From Buttiauxella massiliensis (lineage in GTDB: Bacteria > Pseudomonadota > Gammaproteobacteria > Enterobacterales > Enterobacteriaceae): a stretch of DNA of 64,000 bases. Below the pieces are notes generated by a model. It made no database searches. It was not told the DNA's origin and saw only the letters and a list, made by a program, of their open reading frames with translations. The stretch spans positions 124,001 to 188,000 of the forward strand of contig NZ_LR722651.1 of the NCBI RefSeq assembly GCF_902500225.1, in the 5' to 3' direction. Shown here one piece after another: positions 46,411 to 55,420 of this stretch; within the stretch, counting starts at the first letter, position 1; every line of letters starts with the position of its first letter. The position numbers were made by a program, and so were the translations under genes.

Positions 46411-47511
46411 TCAGTTAGCTGTTGGTACATCGGCACTAGCAGCGGCGTTATACTGCCGGCCAATTTTTGCTCTCAAATCTGGATTACGTTTTTGGAGCTT
46501 ATTATTTACCACCAAATAACCGGTAAATAAGCCGAGGAACACAACCAGAGAGAACCACTCCGCAACACCAATTTTGGAAAGCACAATCCCGAAACCAGCA
46601 AATATTGCCGTGAGTAGAGTCATGACTAGCACAGTCTGGCGAGCCGTTAAGCCACTACGCATTAAAATATGATGTAAATGATCGCGGTCAGGATGGAAAG
46701 GGCTATGTCCACGGCGAATGCGACGTACCATGATAGTCACCATATCCATCAGTGGCAGAGCTATTACCCACAGAGCCGTAACGGGAGCCATCACAGCTTC
46801 GCCACCCTGGCTTCCTAGTATCACCAGCCAGAGCATCGTAAAACCAATCACCATACTTCCAGCATCACCCATAAATACTTTGAAGCGTTTATTCCCGATT
46901 AACCCCATGTTGAGCATTAAATAAGGGATTAAGGCAACAATCATCAAGAAACACCACATGGCGCGCAAATGAGCACCCGCCAGCAGGAAGACCACCATCA
47001 AAGCTGCAAAGGTTGCACTCGCAACGGAGCCGAGTAGACCATCTACGCCATCAACCATATTAAAAGCATTGATTGCAGCCCAGGTTGCAAAAAGCGTCAC
47101 CAGATAACCGACTGGGCCGAGTACGAGTTCGTACCCACCCAACACATGGCCAAGTGTCTGAAGGTATAGACCATCAACCATAATCACAACTGCGGACAAT
47201 GCCTGGATAAACACGCGTGGTATCACAGGCAAGTCAAAACGATCATCGGCAATACCGACAAGCAGCAGTAGCGAGATGCTCACTAAGTAGGGAATAAAAT
47301 GTGTTTCTGTGTGTGGTAGAACTTCAGGCCAAAAGAGGAAAAAAATCACTATGGCACAGTAGAAAGATATCCCACCGACTAATGGAATTTCTCCTTTGTG
47401 TTGCTTACGCCCACCGGGCTTGTCAACCAGACCACACTTCAAGGCGAGCTTACGAGCGATAAGGAGGGCGGTCATCGCTGTTAAGAACATAATGATAACT
47501 TCGATACTCAT
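46411..47511 (-). CDS. WecA-like undecaprenyl-phosphate glycosyltransferase (paralogue)
   Basis: 366-residue polyprenyl-phosphate N-acetylhexosamine-1-phosphate transferase of the MraY/WecA family, with about eleven membrane spans. Catalytic-loop motifs: G-I-A-D-D-R-F-D near residue 88, N-A-F-N-M-V-D-G-V-D-G near 150, V-F-M-G-D-A-G-S, and the histidine-rich loop D-R-D-H-L-H-H-I-L-M-R. WecA starts enterobacterial common antigen and O-antigen by loading GlcNAc-1-P onto the lipid carrier. It is only moderately similar to E. coli WecA (from memory) and stands alone without other wec, rff or O-antigen genes, so it looks like a second copy. A 449-base AT-rich region lies upstream. Confidence 0.85.
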   Translation of the reverse strand: MSIEVIIMFLTAMTALLIARKLALKCGLVDKPGGRKQHKGEIPLVGGISFYCAIVIFFLFWPEVLPHTETHFIPYLVSISLLLLVGIADDRFDLPVIPRVFIQALSAVVIMVDGLYLQTLGHVLGGYELVLGPVGYLVTLFATWAAINAFNMVDGVDGLLGSVASATFAALMVVFLLAGAHLRAMWCFLMIVALIPYLMLNMGLIGNKRFKVFMGDAGSMVIGFTMLWLVILGSQGGEAVMAPVTALWVIALPLMDMVTIMVRRIRRGHSPFHPDRDHLHHILMRSGLTARQTVLVMTLLTAIFAGFGIVLSKIGVAEWFSLVVFLGLFTGYLVVNNKLQKRNPDLRAKIGRQYNAAASADVPTAN

Positions 47512-47960
47512 GGCAAGACCTTATTTCTTTTTAGCAAAATTGCCCCTATGGAGAATGTAGTAATTTCCACAAAGTATTAGAGAAATTCATTAGATGTGTA
47601 GGACTGGTACGATAGCCACACATTTTATTAACATAGGATAAATACGAAAGTAGCGCCATTATATTACGTCTAAATTTTCAGGTCAAAATCATAATTCCTG
47701 AAAGGCATTAGCCTGAAATATGTTTAGCTACGTTACTATTTTTCTTGTTATTTTATATTTTTCAAATAAAACAACACGTTAAAAGCAACCTCTTTATTGC
47801 TCATTGTTTTCCCAAATTACCCATATATTAATTTTTTAAAACCATCAAATAATTAACGCAGCTTTTTCTTGTGTTTTTTTCTTCATGCTCGTCAATATAT
47901 CTTAATTATAATGGAAAACTTTAAATCTCTAGCCGTGACCTGGAGTTCCGGGACAAAAAA
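47512..47960. other. AT-rich intergenic region without a recognised gene
   Basis: 449 bases between the divergent wecA paralogue and the Nudix gene, with T- and A-runs in its right half. I see no JUMPstart element, no tRNA and no ORF worth calling. The composition suggests an H-NS-type silencing target and fits transfer of the neighbouring WecA-like gene. Confidence 0.5.
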
Positions 47961-48431
47961 ATGAAGATTCGTACTCGCCCCTCTTCTCGCTTGCTCATCA
48001 TCAACAATAGCGGCGCGGTGCTGTTATTTCGCTTTTCTCATCGTGATGATGCACTGGAAGGAAAGGTTTATTGGGCAACGCCCGGAGGCGGCCTTGAACC
48101 CGGTGAATCATTTGAACAAGCAGCCATTCGCGAGCTACACGAAGAAACTGGACTCGTAAGGCTTGAGTGCGGGCCATCTGTCGCACAACGCACATTCATG
48201 ATGCAACTACCGAGTGGTGAAACCGTACAGGCTGATGAGCGCTTTTATGTCATCAATGCTTCTGAAAGTGAGCTTTCGCAGGCGGGTTGGAGTGAAAACG
48301 AAAAACGGGTGATAAGTCAGCAGAAATGGTGGACGCAATCAGAGTTGCTAGAGACTGGCGAGGTGATATTCCCTGAGGGACTGAATACGATTTTGGCAGA
48401 AATAGTAGATGATGAAGAATCAGAGAGTTAA
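47961..48431 (+). CDS. Nudix hydrolase
   Basis: 156 residues with a complete Nudix box G-G-G-L-E-P-G-E-S-F-E-Q-A-A-I-R-E-L-H plus E-E-T-G-L, residues about 40-62 (pattern G-x5-E-x7-REUxEExGU). Cleaves a nucleoside diphosphate linked to another moiety; the substrate cannot be told. The flanking fold is the MutT-like ADP-ribose/dNTP type. A single gene, convergent with yajD. The ribosome binding site is poor (CCGGGACAAAAAA). Confidence 0.85.
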   Translation: MKIRTRPSSRLLIINNSGAVLLFRFSHRDDALEGKVYWATPGGGLEPGESFEQAAIRELHEETGLVRLECGPSVAQRTFMMQLPSGETVQADERFYVINASESELSQAGWSENEKRVISQQKWWTQSELLETGEVIFPEGLNTILAEIVDDEESES

Positions 48432-48440
48432 AAATATAAA

Positions 48441-48469
48441 AGGTGGGCCACAGTAAAGTTTGCCCACCT
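48441..48469 (-). terminator. terminator after yajD
   Basis: AGGTGGGC/GCCCACCT perfect 8-bp stem; on the minus strand followed by TTTTATATTTTT. Also lies 10 bases past the Nudix gene stop on the other strand. Confidence 0.75.
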
Positions 48470-48474
48470 GATAA

Positions 48475-48822
48475 CTACTTCTTCTTATTGAGCATCGACT
48501 TTAAATCTGCAAACGGATTGTAGGTCGCTTCACCCACGTCTTTCTGTGCATCTTCGCCCGCGACTACGGTTGTGCCGTATTGGTCAGCTTCGGTGTACTT
48601 TGAATGCTCATGATCGTGGCAATACAGACACAGAAGTTCCCAGTTACTGCCATCTTCCGGGTTATTGGTGTGATCATGATCGATATGGTGAACCGTCAGC
48701 TCGCGCAAGTTTGAATACACAAACTCACGCGAACAACGCCCGCATACCCACGGATAAATTTTTAACGCTTTCTCACGATAGCCGCTTTCCAGCCGCGTAT
48801 AGTTTTTTGGGATCAGTGCCAT
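48475..48822 (-). CDS. yajD: YajD family HNH nuclease-like protein
   Basis: 115 residues, same length as E. coli YajD and almost identical. HNH fold with two zinc-type cysteine pairs (C-G-R-C at about residue 27 and C-L-Y-C near 67) and the catalytic-type H-H-I-D-H-D-H ... N-x(8)-H pattern (T-V-H-H-I-D-H-D-H-T-N-N). Function in the cell is unknown. In E. coli it lies near tsx; here it is between a Nudix gene and fhlA, so this is a rearranged position. Confidence 0.93.
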   Translation of the reverse strand: MALIPKNYTRLESGYREKALKIYPWVCGRCSREFVYSNLRELTVHHIDHDHTNNPEDGSNWELLCLYCHDHEHSKYTEADQYGTTVVAGEDAQKDVGEATYNPFADLKSMLNKKK

Positions 48823-48866
48823 GGACGTTAATTACCTGCTTAAAAGTGTAGGGCTATAGAAAGAGT

Positions 48867-50951
48867 TTAAACCCCCTCTTTATCAATCCCCAAACGTTTC
48901 ATACGTGAAAGCAACGTCGTGCGTTTTAATCCCAATCGCTGTGCCGCACCACGTGGGCCTGCTACTACACCGTTGGTTTCTTTCAACACACGCAAAATTC
49001 GCTGCGCTTCATCTTCACCTTCACGAAACTCTTCACTTGCCACCATCTGCGTCGGTTTTTCTTCAGGTTGACGATATTCCATCTCAGGCAAAGAAAGATG
49101 CAGCACATTGCCACGAGTTAATAGCACCGCACGTTCAATCACATTTTCCAGTTCACGCACATTCCCCGGCCAGTCCATACGGCTGAGCGCGCGCAAGGTT
49201 TCGGCCGGAATACTGTCAATATTACGGTTCATGCGATGGGCGATTTTGAAGGTGAAAGATTTCACCAACAGCGGAATATCTTCCGGGCGCTCACGTAGTG
49301 GTGGCAACATAATCGGGAACACATTCAGGCGATAATAGAGATCGCTTCGGAATTCACGCTCACTCACCATCTCTTTCAGATTGCGATTGGTGGCGGCAAT
49401 CAGGCGTACATCGACCTGCTGAACTTTGTTGCTGCCGAGGCGTTCAAATTCCTGCTCCTGTAGCACGCGCAGAAGCTTAGGCTGTAACTCCAGCGGCATA
49501 TCGCCAACTTCATCAAGGAACAGCGAGCTTTTATCTGCCAGTTCAAAACGCCCGATACGCTGAGTGTTTGCACCGGTAAATGCGCCGCGCTCATGACCAA
49601 ACAAATCGCTTTCCAGTAAACCAGCTGGCATCGCCGCACAGTTAATTTTCACCATACGACGGCTGTTGCGTTCGCTTAGATTGTGAATTGCTCGAGCAAT
49701 CAGCTCTTTACCCGTACCTGTTTCTCCTAGAATCAACACGGTACTGTCGCTTTTCGCTACCATCTCGACTTGTTTAAGCACATTCGACATCACGTCGCTG
49801 CGGCCAATAATCTCACCAAAATCACTGGCGACATTATTGATTTGCTCGGTGAGATAGAGGTTCTCGTCGACCAGGTTTTCTTTCAGACGATTGATTTCCT
49901 GATATGCCAGCGCGTTATCTACTGCAATAGCAATACGTTCGGCAATCTGGCGCATCAGCTTGAGGTTTTGCGGAGTAAAGATGCCCGCTTCACATTGCGC
50001 CAGCTTCAGCACACCCACAATGTTATTGCCAAAGGTGAGAGGCAGCAGGCAAAGCGTCTGAATTTGATTGCCCCACATTTCAAACAACATGCGCTCATAT
50101 GGCGCGAGCTGGTCACCGTGATGCAGATTCAATAGCAGCATTTCACCGCTTTTGAATACCCGTTCAGAAAGTGTCCCCCCTAAAGCGACATCACTCTGAT
50201 CGTGGATCGGCGACTGCTCTTTCACGAAATGGGTGGAATAGACAGTAAGCCGATCTTTGCGGTTTCCGCGCAGCACAATACTTATCGAGTCTATCGAGAA
50301 ATAGTGGTGAATCTCGTTGGCGATCTCGCTTATCAGTTCATCAAGATCGAGCTTAGAAAGTACCGCGTTTGTCACTGCCACCAGGATACGGAAATCGTCA
50401 CGTTCGCGGCACAGTTGTTGGTAACCAAGGTTTGAGTCGATACGGTTTTGGATTTGTTCCACAGCCAGAGCCACAACATGGGCCAGGGTATGCATGCGGT
50501 TGAGTTCTTTATCTGTCCAGGCAATGTCGTTGTCGCGAATAAATTCGCAGCCGCCAAAGATTTTCCCTTCTGCGGCCAGCGGCAACAGACAGTAACGACC
50601 AAAGGGGGCGTACAGTTCAAGGTTCATCACCTGTGGCCAAGTGTCATTGAACTCTTCCTGAGTACAAATCAACGCCTCCGGGCGCGAAAGCACACGCCGC
50701 ACCGGCCCATTGGCCAGCACCATTTCATCTTCGTAATGCAGTTCTTTGCCGTGTTTGTCCATGCCATAGAAGGCCACACGCTGATGTAGCGGATGATAAA
50801 GCAGAATATTCACTCTGTTCGCCAGCGCACCTTGCTTTGCCAGTTGGGTCAGGCAATTGGCAAGTGCCGGGAGATCAGGTTGCTGCAACAGGGTACGCGT
50901 AATATCAAATAGGCCCTGCTGCCCGAGATCGCTCATCGGTGTGTATGGCAT
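48867..50951 (-). CDS. fhlA: formate hydrogenlyase transcriptional activator FhlA
   Basis: 694 residues (E. coli 692). Two N-terminal GAF domains (to about residue 340) that sense formate; central AAA+ sigma-54 activation domain with Walker A G-E-T-G-T-G-K-E and the sigma-54 contact loop G-A-F-T-G-A; C-terminal Fis-type helix-turn-helix (A-A-Q-R-L-G-L-K-R-T-T-L-L-S-R-M). Activates hyc and hyp. The N-terminal part differs noticeably from E. coli while the AAA+ part is near identical, as expected of the sensor. Downstream of hypE as in E. coli, but with a terminator-like hairpin between them. Confidence 0.96.
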   Translation of the reverse strand: MPYTPMSDLGQQGLFDITRTLLQQPDLPALANCLTQLAKQGALANRVNILLYHPLHQRVAFYGMDKHGKELHYEDEMVLANGPVRRVLSRPEALICTQEEFNDTWPQVMNLELYAPFGRYCLLPLAAEGKIFGGCEFIRDNDIAWTDKELNRMHTLAHVVALAVEQIQNRIDSNLGYQQLCRERDDFRILVAVTNAVLSKLDLDELISEIANEIHHYFSIDSISIVLRGNRKDRLTVYSTHFVKEQSPIHDQSDVALGGTLSERVFKSGEMLLLNLHHGDQLAPYERMLFEMWGNQIQTLCLLPLTFGNNIVGVLKLAQCEAGIFTPQNLKLMRQIAERIAIAVDNALAYQEINRLKENLVDENLYLTEQINNVASDFGEIIGRSDVMSNVLKQVEMVAKSDSTVLILGETGTGKELIARAIHNLSERNSRRMVKINCAAMPAGLLESDLFGHERGAFTGANTQRIGRFELADKSSLFLDEVGDMPLELQPKLLRVLQEQEFERLGSNKVQQVDVRLIAATNRNLKEMVSEREFRSDLYYRLNVFPIMLPPLRERPEDIPLLVKSFTFKIAHRMNRNIDSIPAETLRALSRMDWPGNVRELENVIERAVLLTRGNVLHLSLPEMEYRQPEEKPTQMVASEEFREGEDEAQRILRVLKETNGVVAGPRGAAQRLGLKRTTLLSRMKRLGIDKEGV

Positions 50952-50962
50952 TTTGCTTATCC

Positions 50963-50990
50963 AAAAAAGAGACCCGGTGAGTTACCGGGT
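50963..50990 (-). terminator. attenuator-like hairpin between hypE and fhlA
   Basis: On the minus strand ACCCGGT-AACTC-ACCGGGT, then CTC and six T residues, directly before the fhlA start. Would cut down read-through from hypABCDE into fhlA. Confidence 0.65.
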
Positions 50991-51067
50991 AGGGAATATA
51001 TTGATCATACAAATAGCGCTCGACGCTTTAGTGTAGCCAGGGCGGCACACAGCGCACTTGGCTTAGG

Positions 51068-52078
51068 TCAACAAATGCGTGGCAGCGGCTCTGAATGCGG
51101 CAAGTCTAATGTCCGTTTTACACCATATAGCCCGGCAACACGTACACCTTTACGTTCAACAACATCACCAATAATTGCCGCATCCTGACCTAAAGGATGA
51201 GCACGCAGTGCCGTAAGTACCGCGTCAGCAGCTTCACGCTCTACTGCGATAACCAGTTTACCTTCGTTGGCAAAATTAAGCGCATCGAGGCCAAGCAACT
51301 CACAAACACCACGCACCGCCGGGTTCAATGGCAGCTGACTTTCAGCCACTTCCATTCCACAACCACACGACGCTGCAAACTCATGCAATACAGCATTCAC
51401 GCCGCCGCGCGTCGCGTCACGCAACGCTTTAACGCCGGGAATATTCAACAGTGGCGCGATTAGAGGTGCCAGCACCGCACAGTCACTGATCAGCGCACCT
51501 TCCAGACCCAGCGATTCTCGCAGATTTAGGATAGTCGCTCCGTGGTCACCCAGAGTTCCACTGACGATCAGCACATCACCCACGCCGATCTGTTGCGTGC
51601 CCCAGTTCAAACCTACGGGAATTGCGCCAATCCCAGCCGTATTGATAAACAGCTTATCTGCCGCTCCACGCTGTACAACTTTGGTATCACCAGTAACCAC
51701 CGCGATACCGGCCGCTTTTGCGGTTGCAGCCATGCTGGTGACCACACTTTCGAGCGTTTCAAGCGGCAAGCCTTCTTCAAGGATAAACCCGCAGGATAAC
51801 CAGCGTGGGGTTGCACCGCTGACAGCAACATCGTTCGCCGTCCCACAAATGGCTAACTTGCCGATATCACCACCGGGGAAAAACAGCGGATCGATAACAT
51901 AGCTGTCGGTTGAAAATGCCAGGCGATCTCCACTCGCAGTGAGTTCAGCCAGCGGTAAACGCGCCTGATCCTCTTGCTCTGCAAGCCAGGGATTATCAAA
52001 CGCCTGCATAAACAAGTCAGCTACCAATTTTTGCATTGCCTGGCCGCCGCTGCCGTGGGCCAATTCAATAGTTTTCAT
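51068..52078 (-). CDS. hypE: hydrogenase maturation factor HypE (carbamoyl dehydratase)
   Basis: 336 residues, PurM-like ATP-dependent dehydratase. N-terminal glycine-rich H-G-S-G-G; the C-terminus ends P-R-I-C, the cysteine that carries the carbamoyl group before conversion to the cyanide ligand of the NiFe centre. Works with HypF (not in the window). Overlaps hypD by four bases (ATGA), indicating coupled translation. Confidence 0.96.
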   Translation of the reverse strand: MKTIELAHGSGGQAMQKLVADLFMQAFDNPWLAEQEDQARLPLAELTASGDRLAFSTDSYVIDPLFFPGGDIGKLAICGTANDVAVSGATPRWLSCGFILEEGLPLETLESVVTSMAATAKAAGIAVVTGDTKVVQRGAADKLFINTAGIGAIPVGLNWGTQQIGVGDVLIVSGTLGDHGATILNLRESLGLEGALISDCAVLAPLIAPLLNIPGVKALRDATRGGVNAVLHEFAASCGCGMEVAESQLPLNPAVRGVCELLGLDALNFANEGKLVIAVEREAADAVLTALRAHPLGQDAAIIGDVVERKGVRVAGLYGVKRTLDLPHSEPLPRIC

Positions 52079-53196
52079 GCTTCACTCTCCTGGCTGCGAT
52101 ATTGATACCAGGCAGCACATGCCCCTTCAGATGACACCATCAGCGCGCCAAAGGCATTTTGTGGATTACAGGTTTTACCAAACATCGGACATTGATGCGG
52201 TTTACAGCGCCCGGTGAGCACATCGCCACAACGGGCAAGCGGGTCGTCGTAAACCTGCTGCGGAGCGGGTTTGAAATGATCTTCCGCATCAAACTGACGA
52301 TACTCGTCAGTCAGTTGAACGCCGGAATCACTAATCGTGCCAAGCCCACGCCATTCGGCATCACCACGTACGGTAAAGACGTCTGCAATAGCTTCCTGCG
52401 CAAGGCTATTACCGGCATCCGGCACCACACGTTTGTATTGGTTTTCCACTTTGCTGTTTTGATGGATTTTTTGCTCAACCAACATCACCACACCTTGCAG
52501 CAAATCCAATGGTTCAAAACCAGCAACCACTAGCGGGCGCTGATGCTCGGTGGCAATAAAGTCATAGGCTTCGGTGCCAATCACCATGCTGACATGGCCG
52601 GGAGCCAGGAAAGCATCAATGCCGTTATCGGGCTGCTCCAACAAACTACGCAGCGTGGGAATAAGCGTAATGTGCTGGCAGAAAAAGTAGAAATTATTGA
52701 TGCCCTGCGCTTTCGCTTGTTTGAGCGTAATCGCGGTGGTCGGCATCGTGGTTTCAAAACCAAGGCCGAAAAATACCACTTTGCGGTCCGGGTTCTGGCT
52801 CGCAATCGCGAGGGCGTCCATTGGCGAGTAAACCACGCGCACATCTGCGCCACGTGCTTTCGCCTGCATCAGCGAACCGTTTTTACCCGGCACACGCATG
52901 GCGTCGCCAAAGGTACAAAAAATCACTTTCGGATGGCTGGCGATTTCAATACACGCATCAATGCGCCCCATCGGTAACACACACACCGGGCAACCCGGTC
53001 CGTGGATAAACTCAATATTTTCTGGCAGCAGTTGGTCGAGGCCAAACTTAAAGATAGCGTGAGTATGGCCGCCACAGACTTCCATAATGCGTAGAGGACG
53101 CTCGGCGGTGTAAGTCAGTTTTGGGGCGCGTTCACGCAGCACATCAATAAGCTGCATGACTTTTTCCGGCGCACGGTATTCGTCAACGAAGTGCAT
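52075..53196 (-). CDS. hypD: hydrogenase maturation protein HypD
   Basis: 373 residues. Iron-sulfur scaffold on which the Fe(CN)2CO group is built with HypC. Conserved cysteine motifs: M-E-V-C-G-G-H-T-H near residue 40, G-P-G-C-P-V-C-V near 70, and the C-terminal cluster ligands (C-G-D-V-L-T-G-R-C-K-P-H-Q-C-P-M-F-G-K-T-C). Two adjacent ATGs (53199 and 53196) are possible starts; 53196 gives M-H-F-V-D-E-Y-R, matching E. coli. Confidence 0.96.
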   Translation of the reverse strand: MHFVDEYRAPEKVMQLIDVLRERAPKLTYTAERPLRIMEVCGGHTHAIFKFGLDQLLPENIEFIHGPGCPVCVLPMGRIDACIEIASHPKVIFCTFGDAMRVPGKNGSLMQAKARGADVRVVYSPMDALAIASQNPDRKVVFFGLGFETTMPTTAITLKQAKAQGINNFYFFCQHITLIPTLRSLLEQPDNGIDAFLAPGHVSMVIGTEAYDFIATEHQRPLVVAGFEPLDLLQGVVMLVEQKIHQNSKVENQYKRVVPDAGNSLAQEAIADVFTVRGDAEWRGLGTISDSGVQLTDEYRQFDAEDHFKPAPQQVYDDPLARCGDVLTGRCKPHQCPMFGKTCNPQNAFGALMVSSEGACAAWYQYRSQESEA

Positions 53197-53456
53197 CATC
53201 CGCGTTCTTCCCCAAACAGCAGACCACCAACATCGGGTTCCACTTCAAACATGTTTTGCAGGGCATCTAAGGTGTCGCGAGCTTCTGCTTCATCAATAAT
53301 CGCCATTGCAAAACCAACATGAACCAGCACCCACTGGCCGATTTGCGCATCGCCCACCAGCATCAGGTTTACATCGCGTTTGATACCACACACATCTACC
53401 TTGGCGCTGCCGTCTGGTAGTTTTTCAACAATCTGGCCCGGAATGCCTATGCACAT
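53196..53456 (-). CDS. hypC: hydrogenase maturation chaperone HypC
   Basis: 86 residues (E. coli 90). Begins M-C-I-G-I-P-G-Q-I, with the essential N-terminal Cys2 that binds the iron group and the precursor of HycE. OB-fold. The start at 53456 was chosen because Cys2 must follow the initiator Met; the frame is open nine codons further. It overlaps the hypB stop by ten bases. Confidence 0.95.
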   Translation of the reverse strand: MCIGIPGQIVEKLPDGSAKVDVCGIKRDVNLMLVGDAQIGQWVLVHVGFAMAIIDEAEARDTLDALQNMFEVEPDVGGLLFGEERG

Positions 53457-54310
53457 CGTTGCGTCTCCAGCCAATTGAGCCACTCATCCATACCTTCGCC
53501 GCTGGTCGCAGAAACCAACAAGATTTCAATATTCGGATTCACCTGGCGAGCGTAGTCGAGACACTTCTCAACATCGAACTGCAAATACGGCAGCAGGTCG
53601 ATTTTATTGAGCAGCATTAAGGAAGAAGCGGCAAACATATGCGGATACTTAAGCGGTTTGTCTTCGCCTTCGGTCACTGAAAGCACCGCTACTTTGTGGC
53701 GTTCGCCAAGATCAAAACTCGCCGGGCACACCAGGTTGCCAACGTTTTCGATAAACAGAATCCCGTTACGCTCAAGCGGCAACCGCTGCATGGCATCACG
53801 AATCATCTGCGCGTCGAGATGGCAGCCTTTACCGGTATTCACCTGAATGGCTGGCGTACCAGTAGCACGAATGCGTTCGGCATCGTTCACGGTTTGCTGA
53901 TCGCCTTCAATCACGGCACAAGGCACATTCCCGTGCAGGCGCTTCAGGCTTTCCGTCAGCAAAGTGGTTTTGCCAGAGCCAGGGCTTGAAACCAGGTTCA
54001 GTACCAGCTGTTGCTGTTTAGCAAACTGCTCACGGTTATAAACAGCGAGCTGGTTGTTTTTATCCAGCACGTTAAGTTCGATTTCCAGCATACGGCGCTG
54101 GGTCATGCCCGGCGCATGGGTGCCTGCGGCACCGTGGCCATAATGCAGGTCGCCTTGTTCGTCTGCCGTTGGGGCAAATTTAACGCCGGTGATTTGCATT
54201 GTTGCTCGCGCAGCTGGCGCGAAAGGTGCACTACGGAAACCAGAGTGCGGATTGCGCTCGTCGCCTTCTATATACAAGTTGCCTTCAGCGCAACCACAAG
54301 TACTACACAT
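53447..54310 (-). CDS. hypB: hydrogenase nickel incorporation GTPase HypB
   Basis: 287 residues. N-terminal high-affinity nickel motif C-S-T-C-G-C-A at residues 2-8; a short histidine-bearing linker ([11 protein letters not shown]); GTPase domain with P-loop S-S-P-G-S-G-K-T-T, switch residues E-G-D-Q, and N-K-I-D. Inserts nickel into HycE together with HypA. The start was set at 54310 so that the CxxCGC motif is N-terminal; overlaps the hypA stop by eight bases. Confidence 0.96.
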   Translation of the reverse strand: MCSTCGCAEGNLYIEGDERNPHSGFRSAPFAPAARATMQITGVKFAPTADEQGDLHYGHGAAGTHAPGMTQRRMLEIELNVLDKNNQLAVYNREQFAKQQQLVLNLVSSPGSGKTTLLTESLKRLHGNVPCAVIEGDQQTVNDAERIRATGTPAIQVNTGKGCHLDAQMIRDAMQRLPLERNGILFIENVGNLVCPASFDLGERHKVAVLSVTEGEDKPLKYPHMFAASSLMLLNKIDLLPYLQFDVEKCLDYARQVNPNIEILLVSATSGEGMDEWLNWLETQRCA

Positions 54311-54662
54311 GATTCGTCTCCTCCACTTCCAGACGCTTAATCTGCACGCCATCGTCTGCCACTACGCGTAAATTGCTGCCTTCGCACAACGGGCAGCGCC
54401 GTACCAGTTGGGTTAACAAGGTGATGTGTTGCTGACAGTCGTAGCACCAGCATTCCGCTTCTTGTTGATGAATATGAAGCTGGCAGCCTTCAGCTAATGT
54501 GTCGCGGCACACTAATTCGAAACAGAACTCCAGCGCGCTTTGCTCAACGCATGAGAAAGCGCCTACTTCAAGCCAAACACCAGTGACGCGGGTGGCGCCG
54601 TGTTGGCGGGCTTGAGCTTCGATGAGTTCCAGTGCGCGTTGGCAGAGGGTGATTTCGTGCAT
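54303..54662 (-). CDS. hypA: hydrogenase nickel incorporation protein HypA
   Basis: 119 residues. N-terminal M-H-E-I-T nickel site (His2); zinc domain with two cysteine pairs, C-W-C-Y-D-C and C-P-L-C. Partner of HypB. First gene of hypABCDE. GGAGG ribosome binding site six bases before the ATG, and a sigma-54 promoter 31 bases upstream of the start. Confidence 0.96.
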   Translation of the reverse strand: MHEITLCQRALELIEAQARQHGATRVTGVWLEVGAFSCVEQSALEFCFELVCRDTLAEGCQLHIHQQEAECWCYDCQQHITLLTQLVRRCPLCEGSNLRVVADDGVQIKRLEVEETNHV

Positions 54663-54692
54663 ATTGCCTCCGGGGATGTCTGCTGGAGGTAA

Positions 54693-54708
54693 TGCAAGGA
54701 TGATGCCA
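54693..54708 (-). promoter_or_regulatory. sigma-54 promoter of hypABCDE
   Basis: On the minus strand TGGCAT-CATCC-TTGCA, a perfect match to the -24/-12 consensus. Its -24 end lies 42 bases from the left edge of the 552-bp palindrome. Confidence 0.8.
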
Positions 54709-54749
54709 GGAATTATACGCTTGCCGTTGAGGTGGGTTAATTAGGTATG

Positions 54750-55301
54750 GTTGTGTTCCGTTCACCCGGACGTTATTCGATCCCTGGTATATCTGCGAAC
54801 GGTGAACGTCCCAGGAGGATTACGACATCCCCCTGGGGACCCCGTCGCCCGGTTTCAAATTGCCGCTGCGCGGTAAACCCCAGCTTATCCCCAACGTTCA
54901 GGGTCGTTCGCGACTCGCTCCCGGCGATCGCTCTCTTTCGCTGCTCCCGGCAGCTCAACCCTGACTTATGGGGAACACTGGGGCAATTTATACCGGGAAC
55001 AAGGTCAAAACCGGCTCGGTGTCGTCTTTAGGTTTTGACCTTGACCTTGGGTTCCGGCTTCAATCGCCTCCGTTTTGACTCCAGGTGGCCGGGTCCAGCC
55101 GTCGGGAACGGCTGGAGGGCGCGATCGCCGGGAGCGAATCGCAACCGACCCGGACACGGAGGCAAAATGGAGGTTTACCGCTTGCGGCGATTGACTTGCC
55201 GGACGCCTGGATTATCAAGGGGTTGACGTTAACCCCTTGATACGTTCACCGTTCACTAATCTATGTGGGAGCGGATAACTTTCGGGTGAACGGAAAACAA
55301 C
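54750..55301. repeat. 552-bp imperfect palindrome between hyp and hyc
   Basis: The two halves are inverted copies of each other in almost exact register. Outer arms GTTGTGTTCCGTTCACCCG (54750-54768) pair with 55283-55301 with one mismatch. GAACGGTGAACG (54797-54808) pairs with 55243-55254 exactly. GCGGTAAACC (54870-54879) pairs with 55172-55181. TCGCTCCCGGCGATCGC (54915-54931) pairs with 55121-55137. At the centre AAGGTCAAAACC (55001-55012) pairs with 55031-55042. Coordinate sums are constant to within nine bases across the whole element, so it could fold as one huge cruciform or RNA hairpin. It also contains local hairpins (CCAGCCGT-ACGGCTGG, AAGGGGTT-AACCCCTT). No ORF I trust. Origin unknown: a MITE-like element or a tail-to-tail duplicated repeat. 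Confidence 0.85.
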
Positions 55302-55337
55302 GAGGCTGGCATATCCCATGGCGACATTCCCCCGTCA

Positions 55338-55361
55338 AACATGACGAAATGACATGTCATC
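55338..55361. promoter_or_regulatory. candidate FhlA upstream activating site
   Basis: CATGACGAAATGACATGTCAT contains the GAAATG half of the known FhlA site (CATTTCG-TAC-GAAATG) and a perfect TGACATGTCA palindrome. It lies about 70-85 bases upstream of the hyc sigma-54 promoter. Weak evidence. Confidence 0.35.
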
Positions 55362-55420
55362 CCTGTGCCTATTTGTATCCTATTAATACAAAACCCAATA
55401 ATTTCAGCAAAATACAACAT

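Noticed and set aside
47512-47960. Looked for a JUMPstart/ops element before the WecA-like gene
   Set aside because: No GGCGGTAG-type core found on the minus strand.
54747-55226. Short open frames inside the hyp-hyc spacer
   Set aside because: They lie in the long palindrome, have no convincing ribosome binding sites and their translations look like composition artefacts of the inverted repeat.
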